64,000 bases of DNA, from contig NZ_JAGGOO010000060.1 in assembly GCF_018614415.1 (NCBI RefSeq), positions 1-64,000 on the forward strand, read 5' to 3'. This stretch comes from Streptomyces sp. ISL-12. GTDB lineage: Bacteria > Actinomycetota > Actinomycetes > Streptomycetales > Streptomycetaceae. The position numbers and the translations under genes are program-made. Each line of letters begins with the position of its first letter. Within the stretch, counting starts at the first letter, position 1. The notes beneath the pieces were generated by a model. It ran no database searches, was not told the DNA's origin, and was given only the letters and a program-made list of their open reading frames with translations. Shown here in pieces: positions 26,270 through 36,162 of this stretch.

Positions 26270-27688
26270 GTGAGCGATCAGCCTCGTCGTCCCCGCAAAC
26301 CCGGCAAGCCCTACCGGCGGCCCCAGAAGGATCCCGTCCGCATCCTCGCCTTCGAGGCGCTGCGCGCCGTGGACGAGCGGGACGCCTACGCCAACCTGGT
26401 GCTGCCGCCGCTGCTGCGCAAAGCGCGGGAGAACAGCGACTTCGACGCGCGGGACGCGGCGCTCGCCACCGAGCTGGTGTACGGGACGCTGCGGCGGCAG
26501 GGGACGTACGACGCGATCATCGCCGAGTGCGTCGACCGGCCGCTGCGCGAGGTCGATCCGCCGGTGCTGGACGTGCTGAGCCTGGGAGTGCATCAGTTGC
26601 TGGGGACGCGGATCCCCACTCACGCCGCCGTGTCCGCCTCCGTGGAGCTGGCGCGGGTCGTGCTCGGGGACGGGCGGGCCAAGTTCGTCAACGCCGTGCT
26701 GCGGAAGGTCGCGCGGGACGATCTGGAGGGGTGGATCGGGAAGGTCGCGCCGCCTTATGACGACGACCCCGAGGACCACCTCGCCGTCGTGCACTCGCAT
26801 CCGCGGTGGGTCGTCTCCGCGCTGTGGGACTCGCTCGGCGGCTCCCGGGCCGGCATCGAGGAACTGCTGGCCGCCGACAACGAGCGGCCCGCAGTGACGC
26901 TGGTCGCCAGGCCCGGCCGGGCCACGACGGAGGAACTGCTCGGCGAGGAGGCGGCCGTGCCGGGGCGCTGGTCGCCGTATGCCGTGCGGCTGACCGAGGG
27001 CGGGGAGCCCGGGGCCGTCGAGGCCGTGCGGGAGGGCCGGGCCGGGGTGCAGGACGAGGGCAGCCAGCTCGTCGCGCTCGCCGTCGCGGGCGCGCCGCTC
27101 GACGGGCCCGACCGGCGCTGGCTGGACGGGTGCGCCGGGCCCGGCGGCAAGGCCGCGCTGCTCGCCGCGCTCGCCGCCGAGCGGGGCGCCTTCCTGCTGG
27201 CCTCGGAGAAGCAGCCGCACCGCGCCGGGCTGGTGGCCAAGGCGCTGGCCGGCAATCCGGGGCCGTACCAGGTGATCGCCGCCGACGGGACCCGGCCCGG
27301 GTGGCGGCCCGGCACCTTCGACCGGGTGCTCGTCGACGTCCCGTGCACCGGGCTGGGTGCCCTGCGGCGCCGGCCCGAGGCGCGTTGGCGGCGGCGGCCC
27401 GAGGACCTGGACGGGTTCGCGCCGCTCCAGCGCGGGCTGCTGCGCAACGCCCTGGACGCGGTGCGGGTCGGTGGGGTCGTCGGGTACGCGACCTGCTCAC
27501 CGCATCTGGCGGAGACCCGGGCCGTCGTCGCCGACGTGCTCAAGCAGGTCCCCGGCGCCGAACTGATCGACGCCCGGCCGCTGCTGCCCGGCGTGCCGGA
27601 GCTGGGCGAGGGGCCGGACGTGCAGCTGTGGCCGCATCTGCACGGGACCGATGCCATGTATCTGGCGCTCATTCGCCGGACCGCGTGA
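26270..27688 (+). CDS. rsmB: 16S rRNA m5C967 methyltransferase (RsmB/Sun)
   Basis: Methylates cytosine 967 of 16S rRNA with SAM. GTG 26270, with GGAG nine bases upstream, gives 472 residues. The N-terminal third is a NusB-like RNA-binding domain (RILAFEALRAVDERDAYANLVLP) and the C-terminal half a Rossmann methyltransferase: SAM loop DGCAGPGGKAALLAAL, catalytic cysteines in DVPCTGLGALRRRPEARWR and ATCSPHLAETR. A GTG at 26237 in frame is an alternative start without a good ribosome-binding site. Confidence 0.94.
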   Translation: MSDQPRRPRKPGKPYRRPQKDPVRILAFEALRAVDERDAYANLVLPPLLRKARENSDFDARDAALATELVYGTLRRQGTYDAIIAECVDRPLREVDPPVLDVLSLGVHQLLGTRIPTHAAVSASVELARVVLGDGRAKFVNAVLRKVARDDLEGWIGKVAPPYDDDPEDHLAVVHSHPRWVVSALWDSLGGSRAGIEELLAADNERPAVTLVARPGRATTEELLGEEAAVPGRWSPYAVRLTEGGEPGAVEAVREGRAGVQDEGSQLVALAVAGAPLDGPDRRWLDGCAGPGGKAALLAALAAERGAFLLASEKQPHRAGLVAKALAGNPGPYQVIAADGTRPGWRPGTFDRVLVDVPCTGLGALRRRPEARWRRRPEDLDGFAPLQRGLLRNALDAVRVGGVVGYATCSPHLAETRAVVADVLKQVPGAELIDARPLLPGVPELGEGPDVQLWPHLHGTDAMYLALIRRTA

Positions 27689-27849
27689 CGCCCGGGGCGA
27701 CGACGGGGCCGCCCTCGGTGTCCTCCCGGACATGTCCGTCGTACGGCCGGGCCAGGCCAGGCCGCGCCGCCGTCCCGGTCGTCGGCGCCGCCGAGGCGGC
27801 CGGTGAGCTGCCGCGCGCACGGCACCGTCCCGAACACCGGCTGCCCGAT

Positions 27850-27915
27850 GCCGCGTGTCCCCGTGCCCCGTGTCCCCGTGCCCTGCGTGCCCCGTGCCCC
27901 GTGCCCTGTGTCCGG
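27850..27915 (+). repeat. CCCCGTG-type short repeats in the rsmB-rpe gap
   Basis: Irregular tandem array of CCCCGTG/CCCTGTG units with GTG-C(T) junctions, within the 315-base gap 27689-28003. I see no gene in the gap: open frames across it are by-products of the repeat and of the G+C content. A promoter for rpe is expected downstream of the array but no clear -35/-10 pair is visible. Confidence 0.65.
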
Positions 27916-28003
27916 GCGCCCGCCGCACACCCGGAGAGTGCCGGGACAGGGTCAGGTCCGTACCGGAGAGACCCGCCAGGGCCGGGCATGGCAGGCTTGG
28001 ACC

Positions 28004-28690
28004 ATGGCCGTGCAGATCAACCCCAGCATCCTGTCCGCCGACTTCTCCCGCCTCGCGGACGAGGCGAAGGCGGTGCAGGGAGCCGACTGGCTCCACGTCG
28101 ACGTCATGGACAACCATTTCGTCCCCAACCTCACGCTCGGCGTGCCGGTCGTGGAGTCCCTCGCCCGCGCGACGGACACCCCGCTGGACTGCCACCTGAT
28201 GATCGAGGCGCCCGACCGGTGGGCGCCCCAGTACGTCGAGGCGGGGGCCGGTTCCGTCACCTTCCACGCCGAGGCCGCCGCCGCCCCGGTGCGTCTGGCC
28301 CGCGAGATCCGGGCCAAGGGCGCCCGCGCCTCCATGGCGCTCAAGCCGGCGACGCCCGTCGAGCCGTACGAGGACCTGCTCCCCGAGCTGGACATGCTGC
28401 TGATCATGACGGTGGAGCCGGGGTTCGGGGGACAGGCGTTCCTCGACATCATGCTGCCGAAGATCCGGCGCACCCGGGAGCTGATCGCCAAGCACGGCCT
28501 GGAGCTGTGGCTGCAGGTGGACGGCGGGGTCTCCGCCTCGACCATCGAGCGGTGCGCGGAGGCGGGCGCCGACGTCTTCGTCGCGGGCTCGGCCGTGTAC
28601 GGTGCGTCGGACCCGGCCGAGGCGGTGCGTGCCCTGCGCGGGCAGGCGCAGTCGGCGACCGCCGCCGCGTCCTGGGCGTGCGCTCACTGA
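28004..28690 (+). CDS. rpe: Ribulose-phosphate 3-epimerase
   Basis: Interconverts ribulose 5-phosphate and xylulose 5-phosphate in the pentose phosphate pathway. ATG 28004 gives 228 residues, beginning [21 protein letters not shown]-barrel metal and catalytic motifs are present: [16 protein letters not shown] (His, Asp), [12 protein letters not shown] (His), [10 protein letters not shown] and [10 protein letters not shown] (Asp). The upstream frame to 27803 is repeat-derived. It stands alone between rsmB and the SorC regulator. Confidence 0.96.
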   Translation: MAVQINPSILSADFSRLADEAKAVQGADWLHVDVMDNHFVPNLTLGVPVVESLARATDTPLDCHLMIEAPDRWAPQYVEAGAGSVTFHAEAAAAPVRLAREIRAKGARASMALKPATPVEPYEDLLPELDMLLIMTVEPGFGGQAFLDIMLPKIRRTRELIAKHGLELWLQVDGGVSASTIERCAEAGADVFVAGSAVYGASDPAEAVRALRGQAQSATAAASWACAH

Positions 28691-28859
28691 TGAACGCCGG
28701 AGAACGACCAAGAGTGACGACGGACGACGACCGGTGACCGCTGACGACGACTACTGAAGAACGAGAACGTGAACGGCTCCCGTCAGGGCTGATCGAGTGC
28801 GCCGTATCTGCGAGGATGAACGGCGAATCCAGAGTGTGAACAGCAGTGAGGAGAGCGCC

Positions 28860-29879
28860 GTGTCGGGTATGTCGGCGGGCCGCGCAGCCATGCGGATGGG
28901 ACCCGCTGAGCTGGTCCAGGCGGCGGCCATGGCCCGCCGTTTCTACCTTGAGGGCAAGTCCAAGATCCAGATCGCGGAGGAGTTCGGCGTCAGCCGCTTC
29001 AAGGTGGCCCGGGTCCTGGAGACCGCCCTCGAACGGGACCTCGTACGCATCGAGATCCGGGTGCCGGCCGAGCTGGACGCCGAGCGCTCCGACGCGCTCC
29101 GTGCCCGCTACGGCCTGCGCAACGCGGTCGTCGTGGAGTCCCCGGCGGACGCCGAGGAGACCCCCGACCCCGAGAACCTGGGGGAGGTCGCCGCCGACCT
29201 GCTCGGCGAGCTGGTCGACGAGGGCGATGTACTGGGGCTGGCCTGGGGCCGTTCCACCATCCACATGGCGGCGGCGCTGGACCGGCTGCCGCCGTGCACG
29301 GTGGTGCAGCTGACCGGCGTGTACGACGCCGGGACCGCCGAGCGCGGCTCGGTGGAGGCCGTGCGCCGCGCCGCCCAGGTCTCCGGCGGCGACGCCCACC
29401 CCATCTACGCGCCGATGCTGCTGCCGGACGCCGCGACCGCCGAGGCGCTGCGCCACCAGACCGGCATCGCGCGGGCCTTCGAGTACTTCGACAAGGTCAC
29501 CGTCGCCTGCGTCTCCATCGGCTCCTGGGAGCCCGGCATCTCCACGGTGCACGACATGCTCAGCGACGAGGAGCGCGGCCACTACGCCTCGCTCGGCGTC
29601 GCCGCCGAGATGTCCGCGCACCTCTTCGACGCCGAGGGGCGCCGGGTCGGCCGGGACCTGGGGGAGCGGTGCATCACGGTCAAGGCCGACCAGCTCCGCC
29701 GTATCCCCGAGGTCGTGGCGATCGCCGGCGGGCAGCGCAAGGCGGCGGCCATCGACGCGGTGCTGCGCTCGGGCCTGGTCACCAGCCTGGTGACGGACAC
29801 CTCCGCCGCGGACTACCTGATGGCGGCGGGCCCGGCCCCCAAGGCCGCGCTCAACCGGGCTGACCCGGACGGCATGTGA
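28860..29879 (+). CDS. SorC/DeoR-type sugar-binding transcriptional regulator
   Basis: A 339-residue regulator with an N-terminal helix-turn-helix (ARRFYLEGKSKIQIAEEFGVSRFKVARVLETA, about residues 23-54) and a C-terminal SorC sugar-phosphate-binding domain with DVLGLAWGRSTIHMAAAL. GTG 28860 is chosen because GAGGAGAG lies 6-13 bases upstream; ATG 28869 and GTG 28836 are alternatives. Position next to rpe suggests a pentose or sugar-phosphate effector, but this is inference. It is followed 28 bases later by a barstar-like gene. Confidence 0.88.
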   Translation: MSGMSAGRAAMRMGPAELVQAAAMARRFYLEGKSKIQIAEEFGVSRFKVARVLETALERDLVRIEIRVPAELDAERSDALRARYGLRNAVVVESPADAEETPDPENLGEVAADLLGELVDEGDVLGLAWGRSTIHMAAALDRLPPCTVVQLTGVYDAGTAERGSVEAVRRAAQVSGGDAHPIYAPMLLPDAATAEALRHQTGIARAFEYFDKVTVACVSIGSWEPGISTVHDMLSDEERGHYASLGVAAEMSAHLFDAEGRRVGRDLGERCITVKADQLRRIPEVVAIAGGQRKAAAIDAVLRSGLVTSLVTDTSAADYLMAAGPAPKAALNRADPDGM

Positions 29880-29907
29880 CGAAGCGTCAGAGATTCAGGG
29901 AGTGCGT

Positions 29908-30282
29908 ATGACGGAGGGTGGTAGCGGGGCGACGCGGGACCCGGCGGGCCGGATCGTGGTCACGCTGGACCTGGCCGGGGTCACCGACAAGGCGGGTCTG
30001 ATGGACCGCTGCGCCCGGTCGCTCGGCCTGCCCGAGTGGTTCGGCCGCAACTGGGACGCCCTCGCCGACTCCCTGGCCGACCCCTCCGTCTGGCCCGAGG
30101 GCGCCGGGGAGCGGGGGCTGCTCCTCGTCGTGGAGAACTGGCGGGAGTACGCCGAGGCGCGGCCCGAGGAGTGGCAGATCGCCGAGGAGGTGTTCGCCGA
30201 GGCCACCGACCGCGGCCCCGGCCTCTTCGTCACCCTGGGGCCCGGAGGGCCTGCGGCTCCCGGAGGGCCTGCGGCTTCCTAG
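29908..30282 (+). CDS. Barstar-family ribonuclease inhibitor
   Basis: A 124-residue protein whose residues about 12-105 match the barstar fold: LDLAGVTDKAGLMDRCARSLGLPEWFGRNWDALADSL contains the family pattern (FGxNWDALxD) that inserts into the RNase active site. ATG 29908 after CAGGGA is preferred to GTG 29902. No barnase-like RNase is next to it, so it is an orphan inhibitor; Streptomyces inhibitors of RNase Sa belong to this family. The last 12 residues (GGPAAPGGPAAS) come from an 18-bp tandem repeat that also supplies the stop codon. Confidence 0.88.
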   Translation: MTEGGSGATRDPAGRIVVTLDLAGVTDKAGLMDRCARSLGLPEWFGRNWDALADSLADPSVWPEGAGERGLLLVVENWREYAEARPEEWQIAEEVFAEATDRGPGLFVTLGPGGPAAPGGPAAS

Positions 30283-30300
30283 GGCCTGCGGCTCCCGGAG
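30241..30300 (+). repeat. 18-bp tandem repeat across the barstar stop codon
   Basis: Unit CCCGGAGGGCCTGCGGCT at 30241-30258 and 30259-30276, then a third copy shortened and changed at its start (TCCTAGGGCC...) at 30277-30293, and a partial fourth. The TAG stop (30280-30282) arises inside the changed third unit. Confidence 0.85.
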
Positions 30301-30419
30301 GCTCACCGGGTTTCGGAGGTTCCTCCCAACGGTCCTGCGGACAGCCTGGACGTTCTGCCCGGGGCGGGACACGTGTGCGTCATGGGAGAATGAAGTACGT
30401 GCTCTTTCCCCCTGGCTGA

Positions 30420-31904
<1,485 letters not shown>

Positions 31905-31924
31905 GCGGGCGGGTACGCGGTCCC

Positions 31925-32377
31925 ATGCTGAACGATCTCGACGAACGCATCGTGCACGCCCTCGCCGAGGACGCCCGCCGCTCCTACGCGGACATCGGGC
32001 AGTCGGTCGGGCTGTCCGCGCCCGCCGTGAAGCGGCGCGTGGACCGGCTGCGCGCCACCGGCGCCATCACCGGGTTCACCGTCCGGGTCGATCCCGCCGC
32101 CCTCGGCTGGGAGACCGAGGGCTTCGTCGAGATCCACTGCCGCCGCAACACCTCGCCGGAGACCATCCGGCGAGGTCTGGAGCGCTACCAGGAGGTCGTC
32201 GCCGCGTCCACGGTCACCGGGGACGCGGACGCGGTCGCCCAGGTGTTCGCCTCCGACATGCGGCACTTCGAACGGGTCCTGGAACGGATCGCCGGTGAGC
32301 CCTTCGTGGAGCGCACCAAGTCCGTCCTGGTGCTGTCGCCGCTGCTGCGGCGCTTCTCGTCGGGCTCACCGGCCTGA
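31925..32377 (+). CDS. Lrp/AsnC-family transcriptional regulator
   Basis: A 150-residue regulator: N-terminal HTH (LDERIVHALAEDARRSYADIGQSVGLSAPAVKRRVDRL, about residues 5-42) and a C-terminal ligand-binding ab-sandwich of RAM type with TVTGDADAVAQVFASDMRHF. It starts 20 bases after guaB1 and its 3' end overlaps that of the convergent secDF gene by 12 bases. Target genes and effector are not apparent. Confidence 0.9.
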   Translation: MLNDLDERIVHALAEDARRSYADIGQSVGLSAPAVKRRVDRLRATGAITGFTVRVDPAALGWETEGFVEIHCRRNTSPETIRRGLERYQEVVAASTVTGDADAVAQVFASDMRHFERVLERIAGEPFVERTKSVLVLSPLLRRFSSGSPA

Positions 32378-34732
32378 GCCGCCGGTCGGGACACCTCTGC
32401 GCCGGCCCGTCGTGAGGGTGAGCGGGGCCGCCGTGAAGACGGACGACCAGGTGCCCACCGCCAGACCGATGAGCAGGGCGAGGGCGAAGTCGGTGAGGGC
32501 GCCGTCGGCGAGGACCGCGAGGGCGGTGATGACGAGGGCCGCGCCCATGCCGGTGTTGACGGTACGGGGCAGGGTCTGCAGGATCGCCCGGTTCGTCAGC
32601 AGCGGCAGCGGGGTGGTGCGGTCGCGGGCGAGGAGTTCGCGGACGCGGTCGAAGAGGACGACGGAGTCGTTCACGGAGTAGCCGACGACCGTGAGCAGGG
32701 CGGCCAGGAAGACCCCGTCGACCGGTTTGCCGAGCCAGGCGAACACACCGGCCAGGATCAGCACGTCGTGGGCGAGCGCGCCGACGGCCGCGACGGCGAA
32801 CCGCCGGCGGAACCGGACCGTGAGATACAGCAGTTGGGCGCCGAGCGCGAGGCAGAGGGCGATGAGGGCGTTGCGGCGCAGTTCGTCGCCCAGGCTGGGG
32901 CCGATCCGCTCGTCGCGGACCTTCTCCGCCGTGCCGCCGAGCCGCCCGACGGTCTCGGTGAGGGTGGCCGTCTCGGCGGCGCTCAGCCGCTCGGCGCGGA
33001 CCGTGAGCCGCCGGTCGCCGGAGGACTGGACGAGCGTACGGGGGAAACCGGCGTCGGCGAGGGCGGTACGGGCCCGGTCGGGGTCGACGGGGGCGCCGGT
33101 GGAGTACTCGACGAGCCGGCCGCCGGTGAACTCGATGCCCAGGTCTAGGCCGCGGACCAGGATGCCCGAGGCGCTGAGCACCAGAACGGCGGCGGAGGCG
33201 GCCAGCCAGCGGCGCGGATGCCGCATCAGGTGCGGGTCGCGGCGCAGCAGCCGGTCGCGGACCCAGCCGGTGCTCGCGATCCCGGTGATACGGGGGCGGC
33301 GGCGCACGGCGGGACGGCCCACCGCGTACTCCGCGAGCACCCGGGTGATCAGCAGGGCGCTGATCATGGAGGCGAGGACGCCGATGCCCAGGGTGACGCC
33401 GAAGCCGCGCACCGGGCCGGAGGCGAAGAGGAACAGCAGGGCCGCGGCGATCAGCGTGGTGATGTTGGAGTCGGCGATGGCGCTGAGCGCCCCGCGGAAC
33501 CCGGCCCTGAGCGCCGAGCGGGTACTCGGGCGCCCGGCGGCGGCGTGGGCTTCGCGGGCGCGTTCGAAGACCAGGACGTTGGCGTCCACGGCCATGCCGA
33601 TGGCGAGGACGAACCCGGCGAGTCCGGGCAGGGTCAGGGTCGCGCCGAGCGCGGCCAGCGCGGCGTAGGAGATCAGGCCGTAGCAGGCCAGGGCCACGAT
33701 CGCGAGCAGGCCCAGGAGCCGGTAGACGGCGATCACGAACAGGGCGGTCAGGGCGGTGCCGATGACGGCGGCCCGGGCCGCGGCGCTGAGGGCCGCCTCG
33801 CCGAGGGTGGCGCCGACAGTGCGCTGCTCGATCGTCTCGACCGGTACGGGGAGGGCGCCGCCGGAGATGAGCAGGGACAGTTCGCGGGCCTCGGCGTCGT
33901 CGAAGGAGCCGGTGATCTGGGTGGAGCCGCCCGGGATGCCGGTCCCGCAGGTCACGCCGGGGTCGACCTGGGGCGAGGAGATGACCGTGTCGTCGAGGAC
34001 GATGGCGACCCGGCGTTCGGCGGCGCCCGCCGGGTGGCAGGCGGCCTCGGCGGTGAGGCGGGTCCAGCGGTCGCGGCCGGTGTCGGAGAAGTCGACGGTG
34101 ACGTGCCGGCCGGCGCCGCTCTGCTGGTCGAACCGGGCGGCGGCGCCCTTGACGTCCTCCCCGGTCAGAGCGGCGGCGGCGAGGCGCAGGGGGTGGCCGG
34201 ACTCGTCGGGGAGGGTGCGTGGGGTTTCTGCGCCTTCTGTGCCTGCTGTGCCTCCTGTGCTTCCTGTACTTCCTGTGGTTTCTGCGGTTTCTGAGGTCTC
34301 CGAGGTGTCGGTGTCGCCGAGGACGGGGTGGACGGTGAGCTGCGCGGTGCGGCCCAGTACGTCGGTGGCCTTCTCCGGGTCCTGTACGCCGGGCAGTTCG
34401 ACGAGGATGCGGTTCTCGCCGGAGCGGACGAGGGTGGGTTCGGCGACGCCGAGCGCGTCGATCCGGCCGCGCAGTACCTCCAGGGTGCGGTCGGTGGCCT
34501 CGGGGCCGGCGTCGGTGGCGGGGGTGGGGCGGGTCTCCAGCACGATCTGGGTGCCGCCGCGCAGGTCGAGACCCAGGCGGACCGGTGCGGTCAGGGCGAT
34601 GGCCAGGGATACGGCGATCACGGCCAGGGCGAGCAGTGAGCGGGTGCGGGTGCGGGTGCGGATGTGTGTGCGGATGTGTGTGCGGGTGCGGGTGTTCTTG
34701 CTTCGGCGTGATGAGTTGTTCCGGCGTTTCAA
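32366..34732 (-). CDS. secDF: SecDF fusion (protein-export membrane protein)
   Basis: Proton-driven helper of Sec translocation. TTG 34732 is chosen: GGAGG lies six bases upstream and the 109-codon extension back to 35059 is Pro/Arg-rich noise. The resulting 788-residue protein has a basic repeated N-terminus (RTHIRTHIRTRTRTR), a first membrane span, the SecD motif GLDLRGG, a periplasmic P1 domain with a Thr/Ser/Glu-rich insert (ETSETAETTGSTGSTGG), the SecD segment AVDANVLVFER, then SecF with GIEFTGG and VGYSVNDSVVLFDRVRE. Twelve membrane spans are expected. Streptomyces usually also has separate secD and secF; this is the additional fused paralogue. It lies downstream of, and on the same strand as, the APD-repeat protein and two-component genes. 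Confidence 0.93.
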   Translation of the reverse strand: MKRRNNSSRRSKNTRTRTHIRTHIRTRTRTRSLLALAVIAVSLAIALTAPVRLGLDLRGGTQIVLETRPTPATDAGPEATDRTLEVLRGRIDALGVAEPTLVRSGENRILVELPGVQDPEKATDVLGRTAQLTVHPVLGDTDTSETSETAETTGSTGSTGGTAGTEGAETPRTLPDESGHPLRLAAAALTGEDVKGAAARFDQQSGAGRHVTVDFSDTGRDRWTRLTAEAACHPAGAAERRVAIVLDDTVISSPQVDPGVTCGTGIPGGSTQITGSFDDAEARELSLLISGGALPVPVETIEQRTVGATLGEAALSAAARAAVIGTALTALFVIAVYRLLGLLAIVALACYGLISYAALAALGATLTLPGLAGFVLAIGMAVDANVLVFERAREAHAAAGRPSTRSALRAGFRGALSAIADSNITTLIAAALLFLFASGPVRGFGVTLGIGVLASMISALLITRVLAEYAVGRPAVRRRPRITGIASTGWVRDRLLRRDPHLMRHPRRWLAASAAVLVLSASGILVRGLDLGIEFTGGRLVEYSTGAPVDPDRARTALADAGFPRTLVQSSGDRRLTVRAERLSAAETATLTETVGRLGGTAEKVRDERIGPSLGDELRRNALIALCLALGAQLLYLTVRFRRRFAVAAVGALAHDVLILAGVFAWLGKPVDGVFLAALLTVVGYSVNDSVVLFDRVRELLARDRTTPLPLLTNRAILQTLPRTVNTGMGAALVITALAVLADGALTDFALALLIGLAVGTWSSVFTAAPLTLTTGRRRGVPTGGSGR

Positions 34733-34811
34733 CGCGAGCCTCCGGCAGGCATGCCGCGGCGGTCGCGAGCGCGACCGCGACGGAAGAAGGAAGGGGTGGG
34801 GCGGTGAGGTG

Positions 34812-35432
34812 TCAGGTGCCGGAAGCGTCGGGAGGAGCCCGGCCGCGGTCGTGGGCCGGGCGGCCGGGGGAGACGGGAGGGCACGCGGAAGGTGCCGGGA
34901 CGTGCGGGCGGGCGGCGGCCGGGGTGGCCGTGCCGTGGGGGTCGGCGGTGTGGTGGTCCGGCGGGGACGGGCGCTCGGCCGAGTGGGGGTGCCGGGTCCT
35001 GAGCTGGGGCACGCAACCGACGGCACAGGGGTCGTCGGCGCGGGGGGCGGCGTCCGCACGCTCGGCGTCGGGTGCGTCGGGTGCGTCGGGTGCGTCGGGT
35101 GCGTCGGGTGCGTCGGGTGCGTCGGGTGCGTCGGGTGCGTTGGGTGTGTCTGGTGAGACGGCTGCGTCTGGTGTGGTGGCTGCGTCTGGTGTGGCGGCGG
35201 TGTCCGGGGGCCGGCCAGGGCTGGTGGACGTACGTTCGGCCGTCGCGGCCGGGCCGGGCAGCTCGCCGGCGCCTGGGTCGGCGTACGCGGGGAACGTCGG
35301 TGTCAGCAGGACGGCGAGAAGCGCGAGGAGCGCGAGGAGCGCGGAAAGGGTCGCCGCGAACCGGTGAGCGGCGGTCGGGACGGCGTCGGGCGTAGGGCGC
35401 ACGCGCCGTCCCTTTCCGGGGTGGTCGGACAC
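34812..35432 (-). CDS. Exported protein with Ala-Pro-Asp tandem repeats
   Basis: A 206-residue protein from GTG 35432. Residues about 23-50 form a signal peptide (HRFAATLSALLALLALLAVLL followed by AYA-D). The mature part is Pro/Ala/Asp/Thr-rich and holds a run of APD tripeptides (about residues 99-123), then PCAVGC with two cysteines and a His/Pro-rich tail. I know no function. Low-complexity acidic Pro-rich segments of this kind often span the cell wall. It lies 80 bases before secDF and 17 bases after the response-regulator gene, all on the minus strand, so the four genes may be one operon. Confidence 0.7.
   Translation of the reverse strand: MSDHPGKGRRVRPTPDAVPTAAHRFAATLSALLALLALLAVLLTPTFPAYADPGAGELPGPAATAERTSTSPGRPPDTAATPDAATTPDAAVSPDTPNAPDAPDAPDAPDAPDAPDAPDAPDAERADAAPRADDPCAVGCVPQLRTRHPHSAERPSPPDHHTADPHGTATPAAARPHVPAPSACPPVSPGRPAHDRGRAPPDASGT
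35065..35154 (+). repeat. 9-bp tandem repeat encoding Asp-Ala-Pro
   Basis: Eight perfect copies of GCGTCGGGT at 35065-35136, then degenerate copies (GCGTTGGGT at 35137, GTGTCTGGT at 35146) and looser GTCTGGTG units to about 35205. On the minus strand the unit reads as codons for the APD run of the exported protein, so copy-number change would alter protein length without frameshift. Confidence 0.9.
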
Positions 35433-35449
35433 GGGATGCCGAGTGGGCG

Positions 35450-36160
35450 TCAGGGCTCGATGAGCCCGGCGCGGATGGCGTACCGGGTCAGCTCCAGGCG
35501 GTCGCGCAGGCCGAGCTTGTGCAGCAGGTTGGCCCGGTGGCGGTGCACCGTCTTGACGCTGATGAACAGGATCTCGGCGATGTCCTTCGAGGAGTGGCCC
35601 TCGGCGACCAGCTTGAGGACCTCCTCCTCGCGCGGGGTGAGGAGCTGGTCGGGGTTCTCCTCGCCGTGCCGGACCCGGTCCAGATAGTTGCGGATCAGGG
35701 CGGTGACCGCCCCCGGGTAGAGGAACGGCTCGTTGCGCATCGCGGCCCGGCAGGCGGCGACCAGATCGCGGTCGGCGACGGACTTCAGCACGTATCCGCA
35801 GGCACCGGCCTTCAGCGCCTGGAACAGGTACTGCTCGTTGTCGTGCATGGTGAGCATCAGGATGCGCAGGCCCGGCTTGAGCGCGGCCAGTTCCCGGGTG
35901 GCCTGAAGGCCTGTCAGCCGGGGCATGGCGATGTCCAGGACGGCCAGGTCGACCTCCGTGCCCCGGGCCGCCTCGACGGCCTCGGCGCCGTCCCCGGCCT
36001 CGGCGACGACCTGTAGGTCCGGCTCCCGTTCCAGGATCAGGCGTACGCCGCGGCGTACGAGGGCGTGGTCGTCGGCGAGCAGGATGCGGATCGGCGGCGC
36101 CGGGGCCGCGAACGGCGCCGGGACCGGGGTGGGTTCAGGGGGCTGGGCCGGATCGGACAT
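35450..36160 (-). CDS. NarL/FixJ-type response regulator
   Basis: A 236-residue regulator with a Pro-rich first 22 residues, a receiver domain (Asp30-Asp31 acidic pair, phospho-acceptor Asp76 in DLAVLDIAMP, Lys in YVLKSVADRD) and a C-terminal LuxR-type HTH (LTPREEEVLKLVAEGHSSKDIAEILFISVKTVHRHRANLL, about residues 167-207). It starts two bases after the histidine-kinase stop, so the two form a matched pair. Targets are unknown; adjacency to secDF and an exported protein suggests an envelope signal. Confidence 0.93.
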   Translation of the reverse strand: MSDPAQPPEPTPVPAPFAAPAPPIRILLADDHALVRRGVRLILEREPDLQVVAEAGDGAEAVEAARGTEVDLAVLDIAMPRLTGLQATRELAALKPGLRILMLTMHDNEQYLFQALKAGACGYVLKSVADRDLVAACRAAMRNEPFLYPGAVTALIRNYLDRVRHGEENPDQLLTPREEEVLKLVAEGHSSKDIAEILFISVKTVHRHRANLLHKLGLRDRLELTRYAIRAGLIEP

Positions 36161-36162
36161 GG

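Noticed and set aside
34733-35059. N-terminal extension of SecDF to 35059
   Set aside because: The 109 extra residues are Pro/Arg/Thr-rich, overlap the exported repeat-protein gene, and lack a ribosome-binding site, whereas TTG 34732 has GGAGG at proper distance.
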